A stretch of DNA of 64,000 nucleotides from Trachythela sp. YZ-2020 (taxonomy: Eukaryota > Cnidaria > Anthozoa > Malacalcyonacea > Clavulariidae): contig JADLSH010000008.1 in NCBI GenBank assembly GCA_016169945.1, positions 62,001 through 126,000 of the forward strand, written 5' to 3'. Positions 35,972 through 48,584 of the stretch are shown in pieces; positions within the stretch are counted from its first letter, which is position 1, and every line of letters starts with the position of its first letter. The notes beneath the pieces were generated by a model. That model was not told where the DNA came from and ran no database searches. It worked only from the letters and a program-made list of their open reading frames with translations. Position numbers and translations under genes: made by a program.

Positions 35972-38900
35972 GTCAAAGAAAAGGACAATAAGTTTAAATA
36001 AGTTCATCAATGGAAATCAGGAGTTCTATTGACGTGAACGTAACATTCATTGTAATAACATAACATTGTATAATCACCACAATTAAATTGACAAGTTTCA
36101 AATAAATGTTCAGTCAAATTGTTTCTTTTAGAATACGCCATGTATTTTATAAAGAAGCCGATAACCTATTACACATTAGTTTTTCGAATGCCATATTAAA
36201 TAGAGCGATAATTAGAAGGTACGGGTATTATATTTGTAAATTTGAAGCTCTGAGGTACAATTCCTATCAAGGCTGGTCGATAGACTTCTGACAGGTACAT
36301 AGTGTAGCTAAGTATAGGAAGCAAACTAGTCTTAGGCGCTAAGGTAGTTAGTCGCTGGGGCAAAAGTGACTTTAGGTTTTGGCTTCCATATTTCTCCAAT
36401 CTGCAATCTCCAATCTCCGTGGATGGTCACCAATGGAATACTTCATGTAAATAGAATATTGTTGACACATATAATTCAAGATGGCGACCACGAATTACGT
36501 GCGTATAATTGATATTTTAATAATCCCTGCGACTTAACCTTCAATAGAGCGTGCACGAGGTTCTAGTGAGAAAATTTGGTTTAAACTTTCCAGTCATCGA
36601 AATTGTCAGACATGCAAGTCTTCGCCTTAGTTTATATTTTTAAACACAGGTTTGACATATTCCTTTAACTTTGGTTTTGTAAAAATGGAGATTCTGTTGT
36701 GTAGCTATATTTGAACAATTATCACTGATGACGTCAGCAGATGTTGTTGAAAAGCAATTAAGCATTGTGCATAAAAAGACTACAAAAAAGAAGATATATT
36801 ATAGAGCAGATACATTGCAAGATTACAAAGTCATTAAGAAGTTTGAATTCGTCTGGTTTAATACGTTCCTTTTGAACGAAAGGCGAAATCATACAAAATT
36901 AATGTGAATACTTACGTATGGATCTGAATTCTTTCGTTCCCGTGTTTTGAAGCCTACATAACTTTCTAAAGTCAAGCTTCGATGCACGAAAAATCAGTGT
37001 AATCATTTATAGATTGATGAGACATTTAGAGCAACCATTGTTCATGGCCAAAACATTATTTTTTAATAAGTTTTCAAATTGGCAGACGCGATAGTTTTTT
37101 TCCCTGCGATTTAGTGTCGGTTTCCAGTGATGGTTAAGTGATTAACAATATTCACGAACTTGATTGAAGTATCTAACTTCATTATATAAATATAGAGATT
37201 TCCTTGAAGTAAATAAATGAAATCAAAATCGTATCCTCACGACGGACGATCTATTTCAAGTGTGAAAAATCATATCGTCTAAACTAAGTTCTTGCTGCTA
37301 TTGCCTATACAGTAACTAGTACGACGAATATTTCCGTGTGTTTATAAGTTTTCTATCCCACTTATCGAGATGAAATTTGAATTATATTCAATATTAAGTT
37401 TAAGCAACCATATACAATAACATAAAATATATCGGACAATGTCTGTGGAGGGAAACAAGTACAGCTATTTCAATTAGTATAAATATAGTCAAATTAAACC
37501 TACAATACTTCTCCGAACTGCATGATGGGTATACTTGGATAGTCTTAGTTGTTGCTGCGGAGCGAGCGAGCCTGAAGCGAGCGAGCGTAGCAGCAGCCTA
37601 ATATGTGCAGAGAGGGGGTTTTGAAGTAAATTTTATTTAGCGCATGGAATTGTGGTCGTGCGCGCTTGCTATGCGCAGAACACAAATTTTAAACTCGCTC
37701 AGTTCCAACTTCCATGTGCTTTTCGATTTTGACGGACGGAGTCAATTTCTAGAGCTTTTTCAAGTCTATTTTGACCATTCAAGGTAGGATATTTTGTCTT
37801 TTGTTTATATGTTACGTTTACATTTGTTTACTCCTTTTTGGAAAGTTGGCAATCTCAATTTATATATCTATGAAAGCTGAAAGTACACAATCGATCGCAG
37901 CTAGATTCAGTGTCTGTTTATATATAAACTATATATTCTGCTAATGTGATATCGACTTTGCTTGAGCTGTTAGTGCTGTAAAGCATGGAAGTCTTACGTA
38001 GAGATGTCTTTAAAAGGTTTTTCTATCCATTCGCGTTTGCTGATTTCCATATTTTGCATCAAGTGATGTTTGGTTTATTTATTTATTTAGCTTCGCCTAT
38101 AATTACTTAACAATCAACACGTAAAACACAAACCATTCCTGTTCAACCCCAAAACGCGCAAACTTAGACGCCCCCTTGACATGCACCCTTGACCGTTAAA
38201 ACTAGGACGGTTTAAATTTTACAATCATATATCTTCATTTGGTGTATGCCGCTTGACGATTGTGACTCCGTGTGAACTTGACACAAAGTCACAGATATGC
38301 AATTGATCGTCTAAATTAGTAAATTGCCTGACTGAATCATTCTGAATCAAATAGGCTACTGTAGGCATATAAATATGTTTTTATTCCTATTTTACAATGG
38401 ACTTAATATTTTTGTCTAGTCGCGTTCACATATTATTGTCAGAACAGACAGGGTCTCAGTTCTGCGCGCACAGCACTAAGATAAATATTCGAGTGGCAAT
38501 GAGTTGAAATGAGTTGTGCTTTACATGTAGGTGACTCGCATATCCAGCAAAGTAAGAACAGAATGATGGAACAACGCTTTCGTTTATAGCTTTCCAAATG
38601 CAAAATGTATATATTTTTAACGCTTTTATAATTTATACACTACAAAAATATGCAAATTTCCTTGCGTGGCAGTGTCAAATTACTCATCGCAGTAACATGG
38701 CCTTGTTCATGTGGGAATTCCATGTGGAAGAACAATACATGGAAAATATTGATATTTTGAAATAGATGTTACAAAATTTGATGTCTTTCATGTTTCGTGA
38801 TATATTTAGCTTGTCTCATCCTGCAAACCATGCTAGGGTATGCATCTACTGACAGCGCGCAAGCCACTGGGTCAATGCCAATAATTACCGTCTACTGAAT

Positions 38901-38995
38901 ATAATTTGTGTTGCGTATTTGTTTGCATGTTTGTTTCAAGAAGGTAAAGAATAATAACAGTCCCGCAGCATTCCCTACCTTGCAGGTACCCTAGT
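35972..38995. other. No gene supported
   Basis: 35972-37550 is duplicated in unit B. 37551-38995 is absent from B. The A-only part starts with a GCTGCGGAGCGAGCGAGC..GCAGCAGC imperfect inverted repeat at 37554-37600. A possible 5' UTR-like donor (CAAG|GTAGGA, about 37782) was seen but no linked coding exon. Confidence 0.4.
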
Positions 38996-40462
38996 TTACT
39001 TACTAGTCCTTTATGCCTTAACTCTCTTTTATTACAACTCTCGGAGGAGGTATTGATATATGAAAGCCATTTTTGTCTTTCAATTTCCTACGTTCACACG
39101 AGATTGAGGGAATTTGCCTTGTTCCATGCGTTCAATCGGGAATTCGCACGGTTTCACGCGCCCCGTGTGAACACATGGGCTAAAAGAATAAGTGAATATT
39201 TCTTTACTGCTGCGCGTAAATGGAGCGTTATACAAAGATCACACGAGAAGGGCTCTACTCGTCGACACGGCCACTATCTTAACCTCATAAACACTGAATT
39301 AGATCCGTACGATGAATAATACACGATAAATTTTCTCATAATAGTCTATTGGAATAATTTTGAATACCACTGCTTTTCCCTCGTTTTGGGTTGCCGTCCC
39401 ACACTGTAAAGGTCTCTATATAAATAAGTCAAATTGTTATCTATTTCGATCTGAAGAGCTTTTGTTCCGATTAATACATGCTTGTACGATTCTATTTTGC
39501 TCAATTTAATGGTAATAGGCAACGCGTTTACAAACATGCTCAATTCAAGCTTGGTTCGTATTTGGCCGATGTGAGCTAGCGTGGTTATATTGTCATTTTT
39601 TGCTTGTTGTATGTAAAACAGTCGTTTCTTATCCTAGAGATATGCAGACACTCCACTGATAAATTACATCTACCACGGTGACAATCGGACTAAATGGAAA
39701 CCAGGTTTTATACATTCCCTCTATACAAAATAATGAAAATCAAAATTTGAGATAAGAAATGGCTTAGTCTTTATTTATCTTTTCCATCTTTGATGCTACT
39801 TAAACTGTATTATCACATTGCTTCACTTAGTGGTGGGAACAATATGCTTACTGCCGCTTCAACAAAAAGCTTACAAAATTGATTTCTATGACTAATTTGT
39901 TTTAACATTTTCTACTTCAGATCATGCAAAAATGCGACGCATACAAAATAGCAACACACACAAGAATATCAACATTCTCAAAAAAATATCACCACGGTCG
40001 CATATACGCAGGTATCTCATTGTACCAATCTGTTTTAAGAACTTGTTATCAGGATGTGTTCGCAGTGCTTGTTCCCTGCTTGTTGAAATTTGAGAACTAG
40101 TTATCGTCCTGCTATTTAACAACTTGTGAGTAGTGAGTGTCAACAAGTTGTGAGTGACAACCTTGTAGCGGCTTCATAAAATGACAACATTGTTACAACT
40201 TGTTGACAAACTTGCTACAAGTCTGTTGCAAACACATCTCGTTGACAAGATGTGAGATTTTTACGTATGTATGACATGAGACTTGACCACGTGTATTTGT
40301 GTTCCGCTTGCTTGACTGACTTAACACAGTGACTTCCTCGTGTGTGCTTTGTAATCACGTGCAGTGTATTAGCATGATCTTCCCAATGTACCAAATGTGG
40401 TACTGAACAAAGTCAATCGAAGAAGCGTCGTTCTGCCAGAAATATGGTATGCGATAGTACAA

Positions 40463-40650
40463 CAGACATGGCAGCAACAAGTGGCCTCTCGAGCTCTACA
40501 AAGTCGCCGGGCTTCAAGTTTAACAATTTTGTACCCAATGAATTGGCAGCTGGCACAGGACCGCCACTAATGACGTTTCATTATTTTCAAAGCAAGAAAG
40601 AAAATTCTCGGAGAAGCGAAAGTGAAAACCGATTGATGCGTCATTTCATT
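40463..40650 (+). pseudogene. Repeated exon-like fragment (MAATSGLSS type)
   Basis: Reads MAATSGLSSSTKSPGFKF, PNELAAGTGPPLMTFHYFQ and KKENSRRSESENRL. Related copies are at about 30490-30670 (decayed) and 43824-44000 (fused after the repeat at 43781). Not recognised. Its repetition in three contexts argues for a mobile origin. Confidence 0.45.
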
Positions 40651-40997
40651 CAATTCAATTTATTGATATATATCACTAGAGTTAAAGTTAAAAACATTCC
40701 GCGTAGGGAGTTCAAGCATAACCAGCCAAAGAAATTTGATATATATATATATATTGCATTAACAAGTGCATGGCTTTGGAACAATTTCAGTAGCTTAAGA
40801 ATCATAGAGCTTTACAATTCAAAATATAGTACATTGTTCTCGTCTTGTTTTTTCTTTCGTTTTCATTGCGGAATATAGACAATTTCAAGGGAATTGCAGT
40901 TATATATAGTTCTAACAAGTGTAAGCTAATGTCAGTTAATATAGTTCAACAGCAGCAGTTGAATTAACTGAAGTCAATAACTTCGAGCTGCCCAATC

Positions 40998-41632
40998 GTC
41001 GAGATATTCTTACCACTGAACTACTGGCACGAATATCTCGATGTTTTATTTTTGTTTAAAAGTACTCGAGGTCTTATTATAACTGATCTTGATATTCTGC
41101 CCAAGCAAGTCAACAGAGTTAACTTAACCATGAATTTACGGTCGGTGAATAATTCTGTCACCACATATCACATACCATCAACCAAAACGTTATGTTTACA
41201 GAACAGTTATGTGTTGAGAGCTTCGTAAATTTGGAATACACTTCCTGAAGAACTACGTATGCCGGATATTTCGTATCAAAAATTCAAAAAACTCCTTTTT
41301 GAGTACTATTACGCAGCGACTGTAACAATTTTTGACACTGAAAACCAACAATCTTGGAAATCAATATGTTTAAAATGCCATCAAGCAAAACAATTGACCA
41401 CGTCAAAAAACTGTGTCTTTTAAATTTATTAAACTTTACTATATTAAAATACTTTGTCTAGTGTATGTATGTTTGTAAGTGTATTGAGAATGTAAGTCAT
41501 GTACTATATCTATGTAATATATTTAGTTTATATAATGATCTGTAATTTCAGGACACCAGCGTAATTGGCTCACCCTATGCTGGTGTTCCTGCGCCGTCTT
41601 GATCATGTATAATTATTATTGACGCAAATATA
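40998..41632 (+). mobile_element. LINE 3' fragment specific to unit B
   Basis: C-terminal residues WNTLPEELRM-like and FEYYYAATV-like appear with frame changes, then a stop and a 3' UTR with ACACCAGC..GCTGGTGT and a (ATT)-type tail at about 41610. Flanking sequence joins cleanly in unit A at 31015/31016. Confidence 0.7.
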
Positions 41633-41639
41633 TAAAATC

Positions 41640-43210
41640 CATTTACCTCAGTAAATTTTAAATTGACAAGTGAGTTGTTTAATTTCAGGCCAGTTTCCTG
41701 TTCCGTGGTGTAGCGTATTATTCTTTCGATACCCTTCAACAAGGCCCCTGGCCCCGATAAGATTAGCGCACGAGTGATTAAAGAATATCTTCCTGTCATT
41801 TTAGCCCCTATCACCGAATCACACTTTGCTAAAAGAAGGTGATCATGATGTCGCATCGAATAATCGTCCCCTCTCACTTCTGGCTGTTGTCTCTAAAATT
41901 TGTGAGAGAGTTTTCCTTAATCAATTTAGTGATTACCTATCCAAGAACATTTGTCTGACATCCCGTCAAAGTGGTAATAGAAAATACCACTCCACCGAGA
42001 CCATCAACGTTATGGTGAGTGATCACATACTGGAAGCCATGGACAAATCGATCCTAACTGCTCTCGAGTTATTAGCTAGATCTACCCAAGGCATTTGATA
42101 GTGTAAACCATTCAATCCTCTTACTCAAATTATCTCGCGTTGGTGTCTCTCCGCATACAGTGAAATGGTTTGAAAGTTACCTTTCTGGCAGAACACAATT
42201 TGTACGCATTGGATCAACAAATTCCTCTTCCCTTTCTATTACATGGGGTACCACAAGGCGCAATTCTACTTTTCAAGTTTTCCTGTCGTTTTCCATCAAA
42301 GACCTCCAGCAAGCAATTAACGATTTGCAGTCTGATCTCAACATGGTCATAAATTGGTGTTCCGCGAATCACTTGCTGGTCAAAGCAGAAAACAAAATTC
42401 CTTCCTATTGGCACGAGGCACCTTATGCGAACTCTTCCTAATGACATGTGTTTTAATTTGCTTGGGAAAACCTTCAAGCCTATCTTGTCAGCTAAAGACA
42501 TAAACCTCATTTTTTATTCTCACCTTACGTATGATTGTCACGTCACAAAATTGTTTCGTCATGCAAGTCTAAACTATGCCAAATCAACCGCGTCAAGGAC
42601 AGCTTCGATCGTGATACCCTCTCATTAGTTATCACAACCCTTGTCATCAGCAAACTTTTATATTGTTCATCAGTCTGGTCCAATACTTCCTCTATACGAA
42701 TCTGAAAAAGCTCCAGGCTGTACAGAACTTTGCTTGTAGGATCATAGCGAATACCAAGAAATTTGATCATATCACGCCAGCCTTGCGTAACCTAAATTGG
42801 TTACCAGTCGAACAACTTTTGTTTTTTAGAGACACAGTGATGACAAGTGCATGAACAACCTTGCATGAACAACAAGTTCAAGAAACGCATTGAGCTACAT
42901 GATCACTATGTGCGCGCAAAAGACTCTTTACATATCACTTTTTATAAAACCACTTCAGGCCGAAGGACGTTTCACTATAGAGCACCGAAAATCTGGAACA
43001 ATCTCGAATACGATTTTAAACAAATTTCTTCTTTAAATAATTTTAAAAAGAAAATTAACACACATATGCTAGATACATTTCATTCTTATTTATAACATAA
43101 ATTTGTAACATTTTTTAACACAGGGTGTAAATTTTTATCTTATGTTGTAATTGAATGCTGAAAAGCCCGTATGGGAGCATTTCAATAAAATGTATATGTA
43201 TGTATATAAC
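41640..43210 (+). pseudogene. Degenerate LINE reverse transcriptase, unit B
   Basis: Reads NRPLSLLAVVSKICERVFLN (motif 2), STETINVMVSDHILEAMDKS, a motif A region near 42075-42110, VKWFESYLSGRTQFV and a GVPQGAI-like motif B. The part with the catalytic FADD/YADD is deleted. It resumes with KLQAVQNFACRIIANTKKFD, LRNLNWLPVEQL and RAPKIWNNLEYDFK, stops at 43093, and ends in a TATG-type tail. Unit A keeps only its two ends. Confidence 0.82.
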
Positions 43211-43811
43211 ATTGAGATTCTTCATGTGAAGATGTCGTTCATATTTCAAGGTCAATTCAGTGATGTTAATCTCTATTTGGAAATGAACAATATATAAATT
43301 ATCTACAGGATTTACGAATGGCATATATTCAATTTGTAGAGGTCTCCCGTAGATAATCGAGCTATATAATATGCATCACGTCAACAGTTCCCGTTTGAAG
43401 TCAAAATATTGAGCTCCATTACGTTCGTGATTTACGATGAAAAATTGCAGTTATAACTACCCCCAATTTGTGTACTGCTTATTTAGAATGGGAAAAGATC
43501 GCATGCTTGGGTTAAAAGTGCTAATCGTATGTCAAATATGGGCGAGGAATATACAAAATAAATGAAATATGGCGTGCGATAGACACTTCTAACAAAAGCA
43601 ATGCTTTTCAAAACATACGCACGTCATTAACCGGTAATTATAAATGCATGGAACATTTTAATTGAAATCACGAACGTAATAAAATAACTGTTGACCTCAT
43701 GGATAAGTAATTATAGCACAATTATCTACGCTAGATGCCCGTCTATACATTTGAAAATACAATTCATAAAGCTTGGAAGCATGGCTGACAACAACATACA
43801 CACGCGAACAG

Positions 43812-44567
43812 GTGACAACAGACATGGCAGCGACAAGTGGCCTCTCGAGCTTTACAAAGTCGCTAGGCTTCAAGTTTAAGAATTTCTGTCCCAAGGAATT
43901 GGCAGCTGGCACAGGACCGCCACTGATGACGTTTCATCATTTTCAAAGCAAGAATGAAAATTCTAGGAGAAGCGAAAGTGAAAACCGATTGATGCGTCAT
44001 TATTTTCATCAATTCAATTTATCGAAATTTAATGATCCAAGCACATTATATACTAAAATACACCCGGTAATTAAATTAAACACTCGCCAAATTTGTGGAA
44101 GAACGGGTTCGGTGTGAAGACTGAAGTGAACCAATATTTATACTCTGGTCAACCAACAAGACTCATTCATCCTGCGGGGGGTATACACGAGACCCGCTAG
44201 GAGAGACTAAATGCCCTAGGGGTAAAAACCCCGATAGAGCCCTGTCATCAATGTTGCGACCCTCTCCGACATTACCTGAAACAATGGGTGATAATCCCCT
44301 TGGACAGTCCTTACGATTCGACTGATTATATTTCCATTAAATAATCTGAGTCTATGAGCAATGAAGTTGACCATTTGGAACACTTCAACCCCACAAATAC
44401 ATGCAAGTGTATTCCCCCGTAGACGAAGAAACCCATATCCCACAAAGCTGGAGTCATAGAGAAGACAGCATTTGCCTGATGATAGTTGACTTCCACTTGA
44501 GCATTACCATCGCTCATACTAAAAGTGCTAATCACTTTAGCACTCACTCATACTAAGTGTTAAAGTG
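43812..44567. other. Unit-B insert between two copies of a local repeat
   Basis: 43508-43811 and 44568-44868 are the same sequence, which unit A has once (about 34530-34826). The block between them carries the MAATSGLSS fragment and 44005-44560, in which no gene was recognised. Confidence 0.6.
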
Positions 44568-45306
44568 GTTAAAAGTGCTAATCGTATGTCAAATATGGGC
44601 GAGGAATATACAAAAGAAATGAAATATGCCGTGGAATAGACACTTCTAACAAAAGCAATACTTTTCAAAACATACGCACGTCATTAACCGGTAATTATAA
44701 ATGCATGGAACATTTTAATTGAAATCACGAACGTAATAAAATAACTGTTGACCTCATGGATAAGTAATTATAGCACAATTATCTACGCTAGATGCACGTC
44801 TATACATTTGAAAATACAATTCATAAAGCTTGGAAGCATGGCTGACAACAACATACACACGCGAACAGTTTTCTCGCCGAGAAATGCCCGAAATCAAACC
44901 AAATCGGTGACTTTTAACAATATACCAACTCTTTTATATATTTCCAATTAAACTTCAATAATTCCATCGCCCAACACACCGTAAATTGAAAATATCCCCG
45001 ACCTATTCTACTAACTTCCAGACGAAGAGCCGTCGCTCGAAACGTCGAAGTTCTTATTGTATTTTTCAGGTAGTTTTACACAACAGTCAACCGCCGTATA
45101 TTCGCTACACTCTACCCACACTGGTACCGCACTTTCAAGGTAATTATAATGGAATGCATGAAATATTTTCATTGAAATCACAAACGTAATAAAATTCGAT
45201 GTTTTGACCTCAAAAAGGAACTGTTGACGTCGTCAATAAGTAATTATAGCACAATTATCTACGCTAGATCGATGTGTATACATTTAAAAGATACAATTCA
45301 TAAAGC

Positions 45307-45531
45307 TTTGAACTTTTCGTTTCAAACATACTATCAAGTATTTTTTCCACCATAAAGGTAACATATGCATAGTCCTTCGCTTTTTTAATGATCTTTGAGT
45401 CCCATGATTTCGTTCTTTGACTATATTTTCGGCTCACCATCAACTCTCCAGGACGAGAATCTAATTCGTTTGCAGGCAAGTCCTTATGGTAATTCCATTC
45501 GATAGCAGCTAACTCTTTTCTGGCAGTAAAC
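45307..45531 (-). pseudogene. Unit-B specific exon-like fragment
   Basis: Minus-strand frame reads TARKELAAIEWNYHKDLPAN, ELDSRPGELMVSRKYSQRTK and KDYAYVTFMVEKILDS. It is absent at the matching site of unit A (35283). It looks like one exon of a larger repetitive-element protein, not identified. Confidence 0.4.
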
Positions 45532-45635
45532 ATGTACTGTTCGATTGCAAAGAGAGGTTGTCTTCATAGATCATGAACTAGAAATATTTACATGAAAAAT
45601 CTGAATATTTGCTCTAGATAAACATAAAGAACAAA

Positions 45636-46250
45636 ATGAGAACAATGTCAATGTATATATTATTTACCTTGGTGGCTTGTTCACATGTGGCAACTCATGC
45701 TCTATGGAAAATGGGGGACGAAAAATATAATATACAAGATTTGGCTGGAAACGACAAGTATGGAGTCCAGTATAAATCAATTGATATAAGTTAAAATATA
45801 TAGGCTGAATGACGGCCGCATGTAGTCGTTGAATGTTGAGTGTTGAGTATTTAAACATAATTATCTTGATTAACATTTTGAAACCACCGCAGCTTGCAAT
45901 CTATATTTGAACTGATAATCATCATCTAGAAAGAAAATGGAATATTATATAAAAAATATTTTAACTGTGCCATCTTTAAGTATACGCACTACGTACATGT
46001 ATATAAGATCAGGAAATGTTGTGTTTTTATCTTTACTAAATGGATAAAATATTCATCGCTGTCATTTAATTATCTGAGATGTTTCTTCCATCTATTTAGT
46101 CTTGGAAACCAGAAAAAGAACATTGCAAATATTGCCGAATTCAATACAGATCATATAACGGCAGAAATTAAAGAAAGAAAAATTTTGAAGAGAAAAATGA
46201 AAACGTTTGGACGAAGTCGTCGTTATTCTTCTTGTTGTGGGGGCAGATGA
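45636..46250 (+). CDS. Secreted peptide precursor B (two exons, 90 residues)
   Basis: Exon 1 is 45636-45757 (weak donor GTATGG), exon 2 is 46100-46250 (acceptor ATTTAG), phase 2 as in copy A. Signal peptide MRTMSMYILFTLVACSHVAT is almost identical to A. Relative to A, exon 1 is 12 bases shorter and the C-terminus 30 bases longer, both in frame. After KR (71-72) the tail reads KMKTFGRSRRYSSCCGGR. This has an internal FGR amidation-type site, an SRR cleavage-type site and a terminal GGR. The KR at 65-66 in A is lost. The 3' signal is ATTAAA (46382) where A has AATAAA. Function unknown. The open frame despite indels suggests constraint. Confidence 0.58.
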
Positions 46251-47700
46251 GACAAAGAAGGACAATCAGTTTCAATAAGTTAATCAATGGAAATCAGGAG
46301 TTATATTGACGTAAACGTTACGTTCATTGTAATAACCTAAACATTGTATTATCACAACTATATAATTGATAAGTTTCAAATATTAAATGTTCAGTCAAAT
46401 TGTTTCTTATAGAATACGCCATGTATTTTATAAAAATTCCACTACCTATTACATACACATTAATTTTACGAGTGGCATATTAAATACGTATAGAGAAGAG
46501 AAATAGAGCGATAATTGGAGGCAAATGAGGTATCTCTTCCATGGACGACGGGTATCTTATTTGTAAATTTGAAGCTCTGAGGTACAATTCCTATCAAGGT
46601 TGGTTGATAGACGTCTGACAGGTACATAATTATAGTGTCTTAGTGTCTCAGGCTCTAAGAAAGTTAGTCGCTAGGGCGACATTAAAGTTTCGGCTTGCAT
46701 TTTTCTACAATCCCCAATTTCCGTGGATGGTCACAAATGGAATATTTCATGTAAATAGAATATCGTTAACACATATGATTCAAGATGGCCACACCCAATG
46801 ACGTTTGTATATGATTGATATTTTAATAGTCCCAGCGACTTAGCGTCTTGTTTAATAAATATCCGGCAGCGCACGAGATTCTCGTGAGAAATTTGGCTTA
46901 AACTTTCCAGTCATCATCAGAATTGTCATACAAGTCTTCGCCTCTGTTCATATTTTTAAACATAGGTTTGACATTTACGAAGAAAGCAGATATATTATAG
47001 AGCCGATATATTGTAAGATTATACAAAGAAAGCATCTGAATTCATTTGTTCCCGTAGAGTGAAGCCTACATAACTTTCTAAAGTCAAACTTCGATGCACG
47101 AGAAATCAATGTAATCATTTATAGATTTATAAGACATTCAGAGCAACCATTGTTCATAACCAAAACATTGTATTATAATAAATTTTGAAATTGGCAGACG
47201 CGATACTCGATAGTTTTTTTTCGTAGGATTTAGTGTCGTCTTCCAGTGTAGTTGGTGATTAACAATATTCACGAACTTAAATGAAGTATCTAACTTCATG
47301 ATCATGATATGTATGTATAGAGATATCCTTGCAGTAAATAAATGAAAGCAAAATCGTATCGTCACGACGCACGACCTATTTCAAGTGTGAAAATTATATC
47401 GTCCAAATTAAGTTCTTGCTGCTATTGTCTACCTTAACCAAGACAGTCTTGGCTAGTGCGGCGAATATTTCTCTGTGTTCATAAGTTTTTGTTATTGATG
47501 AAATTTAAATGATATTGAATATTAAGTTTAAACAACCATGCATATACAATAATATATAATATATCGGACAATGTCTGTGGAGAGACTACAAATACAGCTA
47601 TTTCAATTAGGGTTGTCACAGCCGCGCTAGTATTAATATAGTCAAACCTACAATAATTATTCTCCGAACTGCACGATGGGTATACTTTCATATATATTCT
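46251..47700. other. Downstream flank of precursor B; no gene seen
   Basis: Diverged copy of 35972-37550. Short ORFs on either strand are not conserved between A and B. Confidence 0.5.
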
Positions 47701-48185
47701 TAGTTGTTTACTTGCCAGTCCTTTATGCCTTAACTCTCTTTTATTACAATTCACGGAGGAGGAATTGGTGGAAGCCATTTTTGTCTTTCCGAATTTCCTA
47801 CATCAAACGAAATTGAGAGAATTTTCCTTCTTCAATTTGTTCACACGGGAATTCGCACGGTTTCATGCGCCCGTGTGAACACATGGGCTAAATGCAAATT
47901 TGTTTAAGGTTGCGTGTAAAGGGAGCGTTATAGCTACTAAGTTCACAGGGAAGAGCTCTACTCGTCGATACGGTCACTATCTATTTAACCTCATAAACAC
48001 TGCATAGATTCGTACCATTAATACACGACAACCTTTCTTAAAATAATCAATTTGAATAATTTTGAATAACACTGCTTTTCCGTCGTTCTGTGTTGCCGTT
48101 CCACATTCTAAATATCTCTATTTAAATATCTCGAACGTGCGGTGCCAGTGTGTGTAGAGTGTAGCAAATATACGGCGGTTGACTG

Positions 48186-48315
48186 TTGTGTAAAACTACC
48201 TGTAAAATACAATAAGAACTTCGACGATTCTGCTAACTTCCAGACAAAGTGCCTTCGCTCGAAACGTCGAAGTTCTTATTGTATTTTTCAGGTAGTTTTA
48301 CACAACAGCCAGCCG
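48186..48315. mobile_element. Palindromic MITE at the end of unit B
   Basis: GACTGTTGTGTAAAACTACC at the left pairs with GGTAGTTTTACACAACAGCC at the right, through GAACTTCGACG/CGTCGAAGTTC. Single arms of the same sequence occur at about 34980-35060 and 45020-45100. Confidence 0.8.
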
Positions 48316-48584
48316 CCGCTCTATATATATAAATAGGTCAATTTTTTGCCATTTCTTGAGTTTTTAAAAAAGAGGTCAAAATGGCCAAAAAATATAAAGG
48401 GTTAGCCTTAAAGGGAAGTGTCACGGTGCTGATTGGCTAAAATAAACGGCGCAAAGTCCTTATGATCAGCGGCAAAATGTCTTTACTTTGTGCAACTCAA
48501 ATGAAATTGCATTGTAAACTTTAACTAAGTGAACTCTATTTTCAAAGACTTCTGCAGAGTTCACTGCTTTTACACGTCCTTCTT

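Larger units (their letters stand above)
29986..39440 (+). repeat. Segmental duplication, unit A
   Basis: Aligns with unit B (39966-48125) in order: 29986-31015 with 39966-40996, 31016-31215 with 41632-41830, 33535-34826 with 42523-43812, 34540-35300 with 44577-45306, 35283-37550 with 45532-47700, and 38996-39440 with 47706-48125. A-only parts are 31216-33534 (with a LINE) and about 37551-38995. It contains peptide precursor gene A. Confidence 0.85.
39966..48125 (+). repeat. Segmental duplication, unit B
   Basis: Second copy of unit A. B-only insertions: a LINE 3' fragment at about 40998-41632, a 43812-44567 block within a local repeat, and 45307-45531. B lacks the 1.45 kb at 37551-38995. 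It contains peptide precursor gene B. Confidence 0.85.

Noticed and set aside
37782..38015. Possible 5' UTR exon and short coding exon
   Set aside because: A plausible donor and an ATG were seen, but no linked coding exon or conserved product, and the block is absent from unit B.
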